The notes under the pieces were generated by a model. That model was not told where the DNA came from, did no database searches, and worked only from the letters and a program-made list of their open reading frames with translations. A stretch of DNA of 64,000 bases, taken from contig JABYQR010000026.1 of NCBI GenBank assembly GCA_022592445.1, positions 124,001 through 188,000 of the forward strand. Reading direction: 5' to 3'. Shown here in pieces: positions 1-9,007 of the stretch (within the stretch, counting starts at the first letter, position 1; each line of letters starts with the position of its first letter). Source of the stretch: Cytidiella melzeri. Taxonomy: Eukaryota; Basidiomycota; Agaricomycetes; Polyporales; Irpicaceae. A program made the translations under genes and the position numbers.

Positions 1-795
1 AATTCACAAACATCGTTTGAAGTCATCTACGGATATCGCCCCAATTTCACCATACCAGTCGGCAAGCAAAGCAATATTCCATCTCTCAATGAGCGCCTTG
101 ACAATATGGCTCGAGTATGCAAGGAGACCGAAGCAGCTCATTGTCTAAGCAAAAAAAAGATGAAGCAACTCTACGAATCTGAGAAGCGCTCTTTACGTGT
201 CTTGCAAGTAGGGGACATGGTCTGGCTGAATGCTAAAAACGTCAAGATTCACCAGGCTACGCCTAAACGCGGTCCGCGACAGCTCGGCCCGTACAAAGTC
301 ATTGAACGCATCGGCAATCTTGACTACAAGCTCGATCTGCCTAGCTATCTCCGGATCCACCCCGTCTTCCACATCAACCGTCTAAGTCCCTGGCACGACA
401 ACGGCAAAGACGTACCTCCACCTCCTGATCCTATAGTCATAGAAGGAGAAGAGCAGTATGTCGTTGAGAAGGTGCTAGACAGCAGGCTACACGGACGATG
501 GAAGGAACTACAATTCCTAGTCAAATGGGAAGGGTATTCAGACGGACACAATAGCTGGGAACCAGTTGAAAACCTCAAGAATAGTCAAGAAGCGATTGAC
601 AATTTCTACAAAGCAAACCCCGGAGCGCCCCGAGTCATCAAAGCTTCACTCTTTGCGGATCCCCGCTTGCACTTTTGGGAATTCAATACCCAGACCGACC
701 CTGCTTTCCTTCGCACGATCTATCCATCTACATACGATCTTAGCTGGGATGAAGGCAAACACATCGGTCTGGATATCTCAAGAACATCACACTGA
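1..795 (+). CDS. Ty3/gypsy pol 3' end: integrase C-terminus plus chromodomain (5' partial)
   Basis: The frame is open from base 1, so the gene starts outside the window. The first residues (TSFEVIYGYRPNF) are the typical end of a Ty3/gypsy integrase core. They are followed by the integrase C-terminal fold (VGDMVWLNAKN, LGPYKVIERIG, VFHINRLSPW) and a chromodomain (EEQYVVEKVLDSR ... FLVKWEGYSDGHNSWEP). In chromoviruses this domain is known to steer integration to histone-marked chromatin. The aromatic residues of the binding cage (Y/W/W region) are visible. No frameshift or stop interrupts the visible part. The stop is followed after about 150 bp by a G-run and an LTR start, the expected order at a gypsy 3' end. 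The first ATG at 106 is internal, not the true start. Confidence 0.93.
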   Translation, partial: NSQTSFEVIYGYRPNFTIPVGKQSNIPSLNERLDNMARVCKETEAAHCLSKKKMKQLYESEKRSLRVLQVGDMVWLNAKNVKIHQATPKRGPRQLGPYKVIERIGNLDYKLDLPSYLRIHPVFHINRLSPWHDNGKDVPPPPDPIVIEGEEQYVVEKVLDSRLHGRWKELQFLVKWEGYSDGHNSWEPVENLKNSQEAIDNFYKANPGAPRVIKASLFADPRLHFWEFNTQTDPAFLRTIYPSTYDLSWDEGKHIGLDISRTSH

Positions 796-948
796 CGGGT
801 AACGTTGAGTCAACGACACCAGAAGGGGAGAAACTTCCTAGCATCCTTCTGACTAGACAATCGGGGCAATTCTGCTGAATCCCTGTAGACGGGTAGAAGA
901 CCTCTATCACCACAGCACAGTGATGCTTCGCGAGGACGCTCGATTTTA

Positions 949-1010
949 GGGGGGGGGTAATGTCGTGGATGGCCTGACTAGCCCTTATTTTTCGCATTTT
1001 ACCTCTATTT
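949..1010 (+). mobile_element. Polypurine tract and 5' portion of the gypsy 3' LTR, truncated
   Basis: A G-rich polypurine tract at about 949-958 is followed by TGTCGTGGATGGCC at 961. The same start, on the other strand and with the first T changed to C, opens the solo LTR at 24438-25193 (CGTCATGGATGGCC). Homology lasts about 50 bp, to TTTTACCTCTA near 1005. The sequence then switches to a dispersed repeat, so this LTR is cut short here. The remaining LTR body is not found next to it; another copy of the distal LTR lies at about 30866-31551. Confidence 0.8.
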
Positions 1011-1184
1011 ACAATTCCTGAAGAATGAAGAAGAATTGTTCCAGTTTGCGCCAGCGCATTGATGCTTTTTCAGATGTGACCTTTTTGTCCCCCAAATTGT
1101 GGGAATTTGATGGGATAATACATGCGGTAATACATTTGTAACAGTGTGGTGTAATGATTTGATGGTGTTTCGTTTACTTTGTTA
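1011..1184 (+). repeat. Dispersed repeat R1, copy 1
   Basis: This stretch of about 175 bp starts CAATTCCTGAAGAATGAAG and includes CAGATGTGACCTTTTTGTCC. It recurs at 7594-7702 (reverse), 8036-8215, 32277-32456 and 32834-33017. It sits exactly between the truncated gypsy LTR and a Helitron-like terminus. I see no convincing protein in it. It may be the end of a larger element whose body is the coding-like repeat at 7.8 and 32.6 kb. Confidence 0.7.
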
Positions 1185-1235
1185 CTAGTGTTAGCAAGGC
1201 CGGCAAGCGGCAAGTACAATTCCTGAAGATTGAAT
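1185..1235 (-). mobile_element. Helitron-like 3' terminus (CTAG end), reverse orientation
   Basis: Read on the minus strand, this ends in CTTGCCGCTTGCCGGCC, a short spacer and CTAG, followed by T. Helitrons characteristically end CTRR, preceded by a short hairpin, and insert between A and T. Here GCCG/CGGC can form a small stem. The same roughly 45-bp terminus, in the opposite orientation, closes the Helitron helicase remnant at 30796-30842. The body and 5' end of this second element could not be traced. Confidence 0.5.
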
Positions 1236-1949
1236 GAAATATTAATTTTTGAGCCAGATTTGTAAGTAAACTTGGTGCATGTAGCAGCCTGAACAAGTAA
1301 TTCTGTTGGGAATAGCTTCTTCAATGATTAATGTATAGTAATTTGGTGGTTTGTCTCCACTGGAGCACACGATTATTCATGAAAGAAGAGGGACTGTGTT
1401 GCATTGTTTGAAGTGCAACAATGGGTGTGAGTACAAAATTAAGACATGTACAAGTTTGTGGCGTAGAGCATGGAGATAAAGATTGTTTGACATGCGTCTT
1501 CTTCTTGATGATGTTGAACTATGTTAAATATTCTAGATACAATTTGGTATACTGCAGGAGCAGGGTCGCAAGTGATTATGTTATTGATAGCAAATTGAAT
1601 AAATCATCTAGCATGAAACAGTTAATTGCACCTGTGACTTTGTTACCAAAAGGAACCTGAGTAAACAACTCTGTTCCTGGTAAGGACTTTGCCAAGCCAT
1701 CTGGTCATGGATATTGACTGTATTACGGGCATTTAATATTGGGGACACCGTTGATAGGCAACTTGATCTGGGATAAAGTGACTGTACTACAAATGATAAG
1801 TTTGGTTGCAGGAAAACAAGCCATACATTGATGAGGGTAGTCATCAATGGTGGCAAGGGGCTTCATATATCTTATCATGAATCTTGGGCAGTGTTCACTG
1901 CTGATGACAGAAAATTGCTTGCTCAAGAAATGAAGGGCTTGATATCCTG
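1236..1949. other. AT-rich stretch without a supportable gene
   Basis: Only short ORFs lie here and none resembles a known family. It lies between the Helitron-like end and the satellite, and is probably decayed transposon sequence. Confidence 0.5.
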
Positions 1950-2467
1950 TTGAGGTATAAACTGCCTCATCTCCATTGAAACTGCCACAGGCTGTGTTCT
2001 GATTGTAACTCCTGCTTATAGAGCCACTAGTGGTTGTGAAACTGTGTGAAAGAATCAAAGGCAGTGCTCTGGGGTGATGCAACTGTGTCCTGTTGATGTC
2101 TGAACTGCCTCAGCCCCACTAGAACTGCCACAGGCTGTGCTCTGATTGTAACTCCTCCTGAGAGAGCAACTAATGGTTGTGAAATTTTGTGAACCAATTG
2201 AATGCAGCGCTGGCTGCTGATGAAACCATGTCTAGCTGATGTCTGCATTGCCTCACCCCCATCAGAGCTGCCACAGGCTATGTTCTGATTGTAACCCCTG
2301 CTTATAGAGCAACTGGTGGTTGTGAAACTGTATGGAAGAATCAAAGGCAGTGCTCTATGGTGATGCAACCACGGCCTGTTGATGTCTGGACTGCCTCAGC
2401 CCCATCAGAACTGCCACAGGCTATGTTCTGATTCTAACTCCTCCTGAGAGAGCAACTAATGGTTGTA
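1950..2467. repeat. 143-bp satellite array, left part
   Basis: The phrase CCACAGGCTRTG starts at 1985, 2128, 2271 and 2414, giving a period of exactly 143 bp. Two unit types alternate. Type A has CCTGCTTATAGAG and GAATCAAAGGCAG. Type B has CCTGAGAGAGCAACTAATGG and TTGAATGCAG. The repeating pattern is therefore a dimer of about 286 bp. The array is interrupted at 2466 by the pogo element and resumes at 6918. It has no coding content. Confidence 0.92.
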
Positions 2468-2632
2468 CAGTCGACTTTCTCTCAACCCATACCTCTCATA
2501 ACCCATAATCGCCATAACCCATACTTTTTTTGATCCACCGAGTCGGTTCCTTGCCAAAGTTGACCAAAAACCCATAACTCCCCCATAACCCATAACCCAT
2601 ACCTTTTTGACGTTCAAAACCCATACTTTTTA
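2468..2632. repeat. Left terminal and subterminal repeats of the pogo element
   Basis: The terminal inverted repeat is followed by at least six copies of CATAACCCATA-like words. The same words, inverted, occur at 6848-6905 at the other end. Such subterminal repeats are usually transposase binding sites; that role is inferred here. Confidence 0.75.
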
Positions 2633-3037
2633 CCTTGAATTTTCCAATGTAACACATTATTTACTTATCCACGTCAAAAATCTTGATGCACGCGGGACAT
2701 TCTACGCAGGCGGTGGTGCCAATTTTATGAGCGCCCAACATTTCTCAGGCGCCCGAACCGCTCTCGCTGCCACCACCACGGACCACGGCGACCACACCAC
2801 CTCCTCCTCCTGCAACACCCCCACCTCCCACCCCCCACCACCACCACCACTACCACTCCTACTCCCTTTATCTTTGCTCTCATCACTACCAACTTCACTA
2901 CCGCCCATTCCAACGAGCCTAGCCTCCTTTCCTCTCCGAGTAGTGCTCTCGTCGGCGAATCTATTTGCCACGTCGAGTTACGGGATCTCTTTGGATAAAC
3001 CACCACGACCATCAACCACCCACATTCCAACTCACGG

Positions 3038-3388
3038 TAGCGGAGCATCTGCTACCGGAGTCCTCCAACACCGGCTTTACCACCTCCTCCTCTCCATAAC
3101 CTCACGGCAGCGGAGCATCTGCTGCTGGAGTCCTCCACCACCAGCTGTACCTCCTCCTCATCTCCATAACCTCACTGTAGCAGAGAATTTGCTACCTGAG
3201 TCCTCAGCCAGCACCAACACCTCGACGACGATCTACGACACACGTTCTTAGACACGGCAGCGGAGCATCTGCTGCCGGAGTCCTCCACCACCAGCTGTAC
3301 CTCCTCCTCATCTCCATAACCTCACGGTAGCGGAGAATCTGCTACCTGAGTCCTCAGCCAGCACCAACACCTCGATGACGACCTACGA
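3038..3388. repeat. Minisatellite of about 70 bp inside the pogo element
   Basis: About five units start with CGG(C/T)AGCGGAGCATCTGCT and continue GAGTCCTCC; they begin near 3042, 3108, 3174, 3254 and 3324. Two spacer versions alternate (CACCACCAGCTGTACC and CAGCCAGCACCAACACC). The region lies in an open frame rich in Ser, Pro and Thr (2607-3251), which I treat as a by-product of the repeats, not as a gene. Confidence 0.8.
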
Positions 3389-3776
3389 GTGAGTTGTTCA
3401 TGCTGCGATGCTGGGCATTTGGTACGCCCTTCCCTATTGGCGATCACCTCACGCAGCATCAAAAGCACTGCCCGAAAAAAAACTTGCAGGGAATTTCCTG
3501 GATACCAGCTCAAAATCTCGCGGGGAATTTCCCAATGCATGGACTCACTCGCTCTTGTTCGTACACACCTTTTTCGGACTCGAGAGCTTTGTGGCGTTGG
3601 TACTGTATAGTGGCATGATTAGGTAATCACGCAGATATTGCACCAGCGCACGGACTTGTGCACCTCAGTTTCCTTGCACTACTCAAGGCTGACTGAGTTT
3701 ACATTCGCTTCGCGCACTACAGATTGAGCCGCTCGTAACCCTACAAGAATCCCATTCTTCCTCCTACTGTTGCAAA

Positions 3777-4067
3777 ATGGCCAAACCGTTAGATATCCTG
3801 AAGAAAGGGTTGAAGATTTTGCAGTCTCGCGTTGAAGCCCGACGTGTTAAGATTGCAGAGCGGTTGGTGGCCAAGAAGCCAGTGCCATCAGAGGATGAAG
3901 AGTGGCTCGACAAAGAAGCAAACCTGATTGAGGAGCAGCGAGCGATAGAGATTTTGGAGGATGCGTCCGACTATGAACGCGGATTGGAAACACTGGATGC
4001 TTCGCAGCAAGAGGCTGTGCAGAAGCTGCGAGAGCTTGCGGGAGACATACCCAAGTCTGTCAGAAAC
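3777..4067 (+). pseudogene. Small charged helical ORF of the pogo element, cut by an LTR
   Basis: ATG at 3777 opens a frame beginning MAKPLDILKKGLKILQSR. It is highly charged, predicted helical, and free of Cys or membrane segments. After about 97 native residues (to IPKSVRN) the frame runs into the solo LTR at 4068, so the original C-terminus is lost or displaced beyond 4870. The coding look is good: steady codon use and no stops. It may be a second protein of the transposon, or a captured host exon. I do not recognise the family with certainty. Confidence 0.5.
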
Positions 4068-4865
4068 TGTTGCGGAGCGACTGCTGATAGACTGATAAAC
4101 CCTAAACAAGGGTGAAGTAGATGTGAGGGGGAAGTGGAAAGGGATCTCCAACGACGACAGCAAGGTCAAAGTCGATGATAAGCAGGCAAGCAGGCACAAA
4201 GGCCGGATACTAGCAGTGCAAATGACAGAGTTAATATGGTATGATACTAAGTTACATGCAGTAACTCACCTAGCAGTGCAAATGACAGAGAGGTCAAGAT
4301 GCAGAGCTAAGGAGGGTAAGGTCTACTATATATACTGTGGCTGGGTGGTCTGTGCACAAGTTCCCACACTAGGGACTGAAGTAACTGTGGGGCTGGAGTA
4401 ACAATAGAACAATAAGGGACCAGGGTAACTGTCAAGGACCTGAGTAACTGTCAAAGACCAGGGTACGTAGAAAAATAGAGCTAGAACAATAGAACAATAG
4501 AACAAATAGAATAGGAACAATAGAACAATAGAAACTGGGGAATCCCTGGGAATCCCTAACAATAGATAGAAGACAATAGTTGAAAGACAATAGAACAATA
4601 AAATCTGGGGAAATCCCTGGGGAATCCCTATCAATGGAAAAGGAACAATAGAACATCAGCCTAGGTTGATCTGGAACCGCTCCAGACTGAGTCTAGGGTT
4701 TGGGTCTGGACTATTGATAAATAAGGCAGGATGTCACGTGACCTGGGTTAGGGTTAGGTCTGGTAACACTCCTAGCCGGAAAATAGGCGCTCTAGATAGG
4801 CGCTTAAGGCTGTAAACTTGTGACAGTGTTGGAAAAATCCGGTCTCTGTTGGACTATCCATGTCA
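4068..4865. mobile_element. Solo LTR (family L1) inside the pogo element
   Basis: 798 bp beginning TGTTGCGGAGCGAC and ending GGACTATCCATGTCA (TG..CA), flanked by the 5-bp duplication GAAAC at 4063-4067 and 4866-4870. A second copy, also solo, is at 16893-17668 with a different duplication. Internally it has short AT-rich tandem words (GAACAATA) and a TATATATAC-like box near 4326. No coding sequence is attached, so this is a recombination product. It lies between the small ORF and the transposase gene and probably removed the native start of one of them. Confidence 0.93.
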
Positions 4866-4936
4866 GAAACAAGCGCAAACGTAAGCCCGAGTTTTGCACA
4901 GTCCACTATTTTATCTGCTGACATGCTTGCCTTAAG

Positions 4937-6717
4937 GGCCTGAGCTCATTGCCCCAAACAAGACGAAAGAGCCAAAGAAGCCTGTCTTCACAAAGAAGGA
5001 GAACACTACGCTTGAGCAGCGCATCGAGATTCTAAACTGGCATCATAAGGAAGGAAAGAATCAGACCAAAACTGCGGCACATTTTGATAGTATCTATCCG
5101 AACTTACAAATCAAGCAGCCTCTCGTCTCAGGCTGGCTTAAGAACGAACCGAAGTGGCGGAGAGAATGGGAAGAGTCATCTGCCGCGCAGTCCCGCTCAG
5201 CAAAGCAAACTCGACAAACACAGCATCCTGCGGTCACGGAGATGTTGGATTTATGAGTTGCGCAGGCATTGGCGGACAAGATTCTTCTGACAGGCGAGGT
5301 GTTGCAGCAGAAATGGACAAAGTTTGCTGACTTGGCCGGGATCCCGCAGGATGAGCGGTTGAACCTCAGCGAGGGATGGTTGTCCAGGTACAAGATTCAT
5401 CTCGGGCTGAAGCAGTACAAGCGTCACGGTGAAGCTGCATCTGCCAGCAAAGAGGACGCGGAGAGGGACCGAAAGCGAAACCAGGAGCTGATTGCGGAGT
5501 ACGGCTACGAGCTGTGCGACATCTTAAACATGGAAAAGACCGGTCTCTTTTATGCGTACGTACTTTGCTTCACTTTTCTGTGTTGCTTACTGAGTCTGAC
5601 TCCTGTGAAAAGTCTTCCGCCCGATTGAGGACTTGCAGACAAGAAGCACTCGGGAGTAAAAGGCAGGAAGGTCCGACTCACCTATGCGTTCACGTCAAAT
5701 GCCAATGGTTCAGAGAAGTTGCCGCCATTCATCATTGGAAAGGCCTACCAACCAAGGGTTTTCAAGAAGAAGACGGGCCCGCAGCTCGGCTTTTATTACT
5801 GTCACAACGCAACAGCTTGAATGACCACAGAGCTGTATCAAGAATGGATCTTGCAGTGGGATAAAGACCTCGGGAAGCAGAAGCGCAAGGTAATGCTTCT
5901 TCAAGATAACTTCTCGGGGCATACTGCTCCGGATAACGTGGAGAATATTCGAGTTGTCAATTTCAAGCCCAATCTCACGGCACACATCCAGCCAATGGAC
6001 CAAGGCATCATCCGGTGCTTCAAAGCACATTACCGCGGGAAGTACATTCAGCGCGCGGTTGATCGCTATGACCTGAACATTACCCCCTCCGAAATCTACG
6101 ACATCAATCAGTTAGAAGTGATGAGACTTGCAGAGGCCGCATGGCAAGAAGTGGATATAACAACAATTCGTCACTGCTGGCGCAAAGCTGGTATATTGCC
6201 GCCGGCTGGTGTAGATTGTCCCCGTGCAGCTCCCTCTGTACCCATTGGCTCTCTCCTTAACAACGTTGAAGTCAGCGGGAATCCAATCACGGCCGCGGAG
6301 AAAACTGTTGTAGATGCCCTGGACGACCTTACTGCCAGGGGTGTTCTCCGGAGGGACAATTGAATGTATATTGAGAATCTTCTCAATCCGGTGGAGGAGG
6401 GTATTGAGGCTATCATGGAGAGCACGGAGAAGGAAATCTACGCGGCCGTTATCAAGTCTCGAACAGCGCAGAAAGACGCAATCATCAACGGAGGTGATGA
6501 TGATATTGACAATGACACAGCTTTTCATCCCGGGCCAGGTCCCACTTACAACAAAGTCCTCCAAGCTGCCGCCGTCATTGAGAGCTATGTACGTGACACC
6601 AATGACCCAGATGCGCGCAAGATGGAATCTTTGTTAGCTAGTTTCCGCCGTCAACTTCGCTTGGACAGGTCTCGTGCGACAGTCCCCACCTTGATTACTT
6701 CTTACTTCACTAAATAG
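4937..6717 (+). pseudogene. pogo/Tigger-type transposase (CENP-B HTH + DDE), inactivated
   Basis: The reading frame starts near 4937 with a CENP-B/psq-type N-terminal HTH (LEQRIEILNWHHKEGKNQT ... VSGWLKNEPKW). Next comes a Tc5-type DNA-binding half (ILLTGEVLQQKW ... EGWLSRYK), then the DDE core: NMEKTGLFY, LLQDNFSGH and TIRHCWRKAGILP. A 57-bp intron (about 5556-5612) lies in the core. In-frame TGA codons at 5254, 5626, 5818 and 6361 replace Trp or Arg. The first catalytic motif, normally NxDETG, reads NMEKTG, so the first catalytic Asp is gone. The N-terminus is unclear because an LTR lies just upstream. The family acts at TA sites through the inverted ends described above. Confidence 0.92.
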
Positions 6718-6847
6718 TTTAAATTTGCTCATACTACATCTAGTAACACTTCATGTATTAGCTACTACGTCGTGTCTCTACATGGTGTACTCGGGCACTT
6801 GAATTTTTTTGACGACCGTTGGGCGCTTATTGTGGGAACTTCCTCGT

Positions 6848-6917
6848 AACACATAAACCCCATAACCCATACCGTTTTGTGTCCACGGAGGGGTATGGGT
6901 TATGAGAGAGTCGACTG
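6848..6917. repeat. Right terminal and subterminal repeats of the pogo element
   Basis: ATAACCCATAC words in direct and inverted form lead into the terminal repeat, which ends GAGAGAGTCGACTG followed by TA. Confidence 0.8.
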
Positions 6918-7110
6918 TAAAACTTTGTGCAACAATCCAATGCAGTGCTTACTGCTGATGCAGCCATGTACTGTTGATGTCTGAACTGCCTCACCCCATT
7001 GGAACTGCCACAGGCTGTGTTCTGATTGTAACTCCTGCTTAGAGAGCAACTAACAGTTGTGAAACTTTGTGAAACAATCAGATACAGTACTCACTACTAA
7101 TGCAGCCAAA
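6918..7110. repeat. 143-bp satellite array, right part
   Basis: The remainder of the unit split by the pogo element runs to the next CCACAGG at 7008. One further, diverging unit ends near 7110. Weak matches continue to about 7240. Confidence 0.85.
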
Positions 7111-7593
7111 AATTTACATTGTCCAAGAATGTAGGGATTGAGATTTGGTAGTTAGCTTCCAAAGTACTGGTAACTCTTGCTCAGAGCCAATACTATGTGT
7201 GGCATGTCTTCTAATTGTATATCTTGTTCAGAGAGCAAGCAATGTCTGTAGACTGCTGTACATGTACCTGACCAGAATTTGACATCATAGCAAGAGTGCA
7301 GTTTGAATCTGAGTCTGAGTGACCTTTTCCAGTGGACTGGCCATAACTTGCTCAATTCCACTTCAATTGACAGGATGTTTGTACCACAATGTTGCCACAA
7401 GATAGGGCTATCCAATGGTGTATAATATGTACAGATTTGTACCCATGTGCAGTCTGTAAAAATCAAAAACTGCATTTTGATTGCAAAAGTGATCTGATAC
7501 AAAGTTATAAAGGGCTGATAACAAGGCCAGTGTGATGCCATCAGCTGTATTCATTGTTTTGTTATTGACACTGTTACTTTCTGTATTCTGCCA

Positions 7594-7702
7594 TCAGATT
7601 CCCACACTTTGGGGGACAAAAAGGTCACATCTGAAAAGGCATCAATGTGCTGGAGCACACTGGAACAATTCTTCTTCATTCTTCAGGAATTGTAATTCAC
7701 TC
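7594..7702 (-). repeat. Dispersed repeat R1, copy 2 (reverse)
   Basis: Reverse complement of the R1 core (CCCACACTTTGGGGGACAAA ... TTCATTCTTCAGGAATTG). It joins at once to the ACAAATGCATGTGATGAGC segment, which in the forward copies follows R1 in the other orientation. The core alone has therefore been inverted. Confidence 0.7.
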
Positions 7703-8035
7703 TACAAATGCATGTGATGAGCTGAATCTCCCATCAAAAATCTGTTTTTGGTTTTTGTATTGAACACATGTACATTAATAGCCACAAATTTTACATCATC
7801 AGATAGTCCTGCCCTTCAGCAACACGCAGACATAAAAATCTTCTTGGATGAACCCAACGTTGGGGATATACAGTCAATATACTGATAAAAGTTGCTCAGA
7901 CTCCATTCGGAACCCCGCTGATCTTTTTCTTGCAGGTTATCACATGATTTGTTGGCTATCCGGTTTGTACCAATCACATAGTTTGCAAGCGGCTGCCGCC
8001 GCATCGGGCTGATTTCCCCTCTTACGATTTTCTCA
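7703..8035 (-). pseudogene. Coding-like repeat, unknown family, copy 1
   Basis: On the minus strand the segment reads NYVIGTNRIANKSCDNLQ ... FYQYIDCISPTLG ... KIFMSACC. The paralogue at 32450-32770 has NQIATKSFDNLQRQDQRG ... FYQYIDCISPTLGPSKK. Their shared residues and mostly frame-preserving differences show both descend from a protein-coding sequence, probably part of a transposon. I do not recognise the family. No start or complete domain is visible. R1 copies flank both. Confidence 0.5.
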
Positions 8036-8290
8036 AAGAATGAAGAAGGATTGTTCCAGTTTGTGCCAGCACGTTGATGCTTTTTCAGATGTGACCTTTT
8101 TGTCCCCCGTGGGAATTTGATGGGATAATACATGTGGTAATAAATTTCATAACAGTGTGGTGTATTGAGTTGATGGCATTTCATTTACTTTGTTATTTGC
8201 CATACAAATGTGTGTGATGAGCTGAATCTCCCGTTTCTACGCTACACATCCAATCTATGCTCTCTCTCTCTCACCCCGGCTCTCCTATAC
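8036..8290 (+). repeat. Dispersed repeat R1, copy 3, with CT-rich tail
   Basis: R1 core (GAATGAAGAAGGATTGTTCC ... GTGATGAGCTGAATCTCCC) followed by CGTTTCTACGCTACACATCC and a CT-rich run. The same order is found at 32834-33110, so the CT-rich tail belongs to the repeat. Confidence 0.7.
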
Positions 8291-8357
8291 AAGCCCAAGC
8301 AAAGGCTTTCACTTACTTGTATGATTTTAGGTGTGTGTGTGTGCCAGATTTTACCTC

Positions 8358-8843
8358 TCAGCTGTGGTTTTGACCCGTGATGCATGGGTCTGAGCGTTGC
8401 CCACCACGGTCTTTGCATTGCTCAGCACGGACACTGCATAACACACTAGGGTACTCACCTTCAAAGACGGTTGCTAATCCTTGTCTGACAAGCATGGAAG
8501 CTGGAGCTTTGTCCCTCTCCTCCCGTTTTCTCATCAGCTCCGTCTGCACCTTGATATCCTCCATTTGAGCATGGACAAGCCCTGTCAAGTTCTGTGTGGT
8601 ATTTGTTAGATGGGTGAGCGGATGCGCTGTTGGCTGGTTTGGGAGCGGTGGGGGCATCAAGCAGTCCCCCAAGTTGAGATATTGGCATTGCGCATCAGAG
8701 AGCAACTCGTTGAAGCTAAGTCCCAACAACAACATTGGGGTTAGCAGTACCACTGACACAGCAATTGTAGAACAACAAGATAATGTTGGTAGAGGGGTGG
8801 GTGATGCAAAGAGCACCAAAACACAGTAAGTCGTGTCCATCAT
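8358..8843 (-). CDS. Hypothetical 161-residue ORF
   Basis: An open frame on the minus strand. It has a hydrophobic N-terminal part (MMDTTYCVLVLFASPTPLP ... VVLLTPMLLLGL) and a charged C-terminal part (MEDIKVQTELMRKREERDK). No family is recognised. Its N-terminal codons overlap the hairpin-bearing repeat that also lies by PAN6, where a related start (MTIYTTYCAKLLSASPTHLL) is read on the same strand. That pair may be a remnant of a shared mobile module, or chance. Confidence 0.3.
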   Translation of the reverse strand: MMDTTYCVLVLFASPTPLPTLSCCSTIAVSVVLLTPMLLLGLSFNELLSDAQCQYLNLGDCLMPPPLPNQPTAHPLTHLTNTTQNLTGLVHAQMEDIKVQTELMRKREERDKAPASMLVRQGLATVFEGEYPSVLCSVRAEQCKDRGGQRSDPCITGQNHS

Positions 8844-8960
8844 TGTTGTCCACTCACCTCATTGACCTTGGAGCGCACGTAATCACGGTTACATCCTCTT
8901 CTGATAAAAGAGGATGTAAGGTCTTTCTTGTCAGCTCCGAGTTGCTAATTGCAGTGACCG
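8782..8960. repeat. Hairpin-bearing repeat module H, copy 1
   Basis: Shares GTGGGTGATGCARAGAGCA, ACAGTAAGTCGTGT and GCGCRCGTAATCAC with 19845-19961. It contains the palindrome TTACATCCTCTT (8889-8900) / AAGAGGATGTAA (8908-8919), followed by CTTTCTTGTCAGCTCCGAG. At once downstream lies a 5'-truncated ERG13. The second copy lies upstream of a 5'-truncated PAN6. It could be a MITE or the end of a larger element. Confidence 0.65.
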
Positions 8961-9007
8961 CGAACTGTAAGTTCCTTCAATGTTTCACTGTGTTCTTGCT
9001 GTGTGCT

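Larger units (their letters stand above)
2468..6917 (+). mobile_element. pogo-type (Tc1/mariner superfamily) DNA transposon with TA duplications
   Basis: Inverted ends CAGTCGACTTTCTCTC (left) and CAGTCGACTCTCTCAT (right, reverse complement) are flanked by TA at 2466-2467 and 6918-6919, the duplication expected for this superfamily. Both ends continue into clusters of the word ATAACCCATA. Removing 4450 bp plus one TA restores a 142-bp satellite unit, which independently confirms the borders. Inside are a proline-rich, minisatellite-bearing left part, a small ORF (3777), a solo LTR (4068-4865) and a broken transposase gene (about 4937-6717). The element is probably immobile now, since its transposase has four stops. 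Confidence 0.93.

Noticed and set aside
1985..2460. Direct repeats resembling a CRISPR array
   Set aside because: The repeat is 143 bp with diverged units and no spacers. The organism is eukaryotic.
2607..3251. 214-codon Ser/Pro/Thr-rich ORF
   Set aside because: It follows the 70-bp minisatellite and is open on other frames as well. No domain or start context supports a gene.
4432..4656. Ser/Phe/Ile-rich minus-strand ORF
   Set aside because: It arises from the repeated GAACAATA words of the L1 LTR.
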